53,076 bases of DNA from Methanohalophilus portucalensis (GTDB lineage Archaea; Halobacteriota; Methanosarcinia; Methanosarcinales; Methanosarcinaceae), in the NCBI RefSeq assembly GCF_002761295.1, contig NZ_CP017881.1, forward strand, positions 747,604 through 800,679, read 5' to 3'. This document shows positions 52,950 through 53,076 of the stretch, one piece after another (the stretch's first letter is position 1; each line of letters opens with the position of its first letter). Position numbers and translations under genes: made by a program. The notes under the pieces are model-generated. The model saw only the letters and a list, made by a program, of their open reading frames with translations, did not search any database and had not been told where the DNA came from.

Positions 52950-53076
52950 GGCTCTGTAGAAATCCCCATTTGAATAATTACTGAAACAGAGACAGACCTG
53001 TCTATATTATGGATTAATAATTTGAACTTGACCTCTTTGACCTGATTTCTGTATTTTGTTGCCCTGAGTTCTTCCC
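52950..53076 (-). mobile_element. end of an insertion sequence with transposase C-terminus, continuing beyond the window
   Basis: GGCTCTGTAGAAATCC (52950-52965) matches the terminal repeats of the two MITE-like elements at 6140 and 50241 in 15 of 16 positions. On the minus strand the open frame before it reads [17 protein letters not shown] then [13 protein letters not shown], resembling the last residues of a DDE transposase (R-N-Q-x-x-E-x-x-x-K-x-L-x-x-N). The frame has no stop and runs through the repeat into the DUF1524 gene. Family (IS4- or IS5-like) uncertain. Confidence 0.55.

Noticed and set aside
52967-52969. ATG 52969 as the true start of the DUF1524 nuclease gene
   Set aside because: The codons from this ATG to 52950 are the insertion-sequence end, the frame is open further upstream to the window edge, and no ribosome-binding site is present.

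Overview
The window comes from a methylotrophic, pyrrolysine-using methanogen of the Methanosarcinaceae type (Methanolobus, Methanohalophilus or Methanococcoides are plausible; the genus cannot be fixed from sequence alone). The evidence is a monomethylamine methyltransferase gene (mtmB) read through an in-frame amber codon, a methylamine permease, archaeal-type riboflavin synthase and FAD synthase, a TRAM protein, archaeal TATA boxes and archaeal-style gene order. None of the roughly 55 genes called here ends in TAG. The only in-frame TAGs I found are in mtmB (1), a mobile-element integrase (2) and a duplicated small gene (1 per copy), so UAG appears to be read mainly as a sense codon.

Layout. 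1-2965: end of mtmB, the permease mtmP and three tiny membrane proteins. 3018-8864: superoxide reductase-like protein, single-domain response regulator, VIT-type transporter, stress protein, Ca/Na exchanger, an unusual helix-turn-helix/serine-protease fusion followed by a secreted protein sharing one of its modules, a three-way-junction RNA candidate and an XRE-CBS regulator. 8953-17773: aminotransferases and flavin synthesis (ribC, ribH, ribL), DUF1638, a sodium:solute symporter with its 40-residue partner, a phosphoesterase, a macrodomain protein and a DUF401 membrane protein.

17758-27916 is a 10.1-kb AT-rich integrated element bounded by a 15-bp direct repeat. It entered the 5' end of the DUF401 gene, whose original GTG start and ribosome-binding site can still be read on the far side (27917-27939). 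It carries two AN1-finger membrane proteins sharing a promoter, a winged-helix protein, an RHH regulator plus AAA-type ATPase operon, an iteron-bearing probable origin, a serine recombinase, a 745-bp tandem duplication whose crossover point can be placed to about 15 bases, and a tyrosine integrase interrupted in frame by two amber codons. Integration and excision may therefore depend on pyrrolysine decoding, which is linked to methylamine growth.

28123-50103 is core chromosome: malate dehydrogenase, amidohydrolase, TrkA-C protein, cold-type DEAD-box helicase with a long leader, TRAM protein, a RimK/zinc-protease/deacylase operon, a large cytoplasmic histidine kinase, two paralogous membrane proteins with the same palindromic operator, phosphoribosyltransferase plus hydrolase, DNA ligase plus PolX, stress protein and flavodoxin. 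Two loci (42877-42990 and 47309-47417) look like members of one undescribed small-RNA family. 50241-53076 is a decayed defence region: a MITE-like repeat, a type I modification gene without hsdS or hsdR in view, and a DUF1524 nuclease gene cut by an insertion sequence that runs off the right edge.
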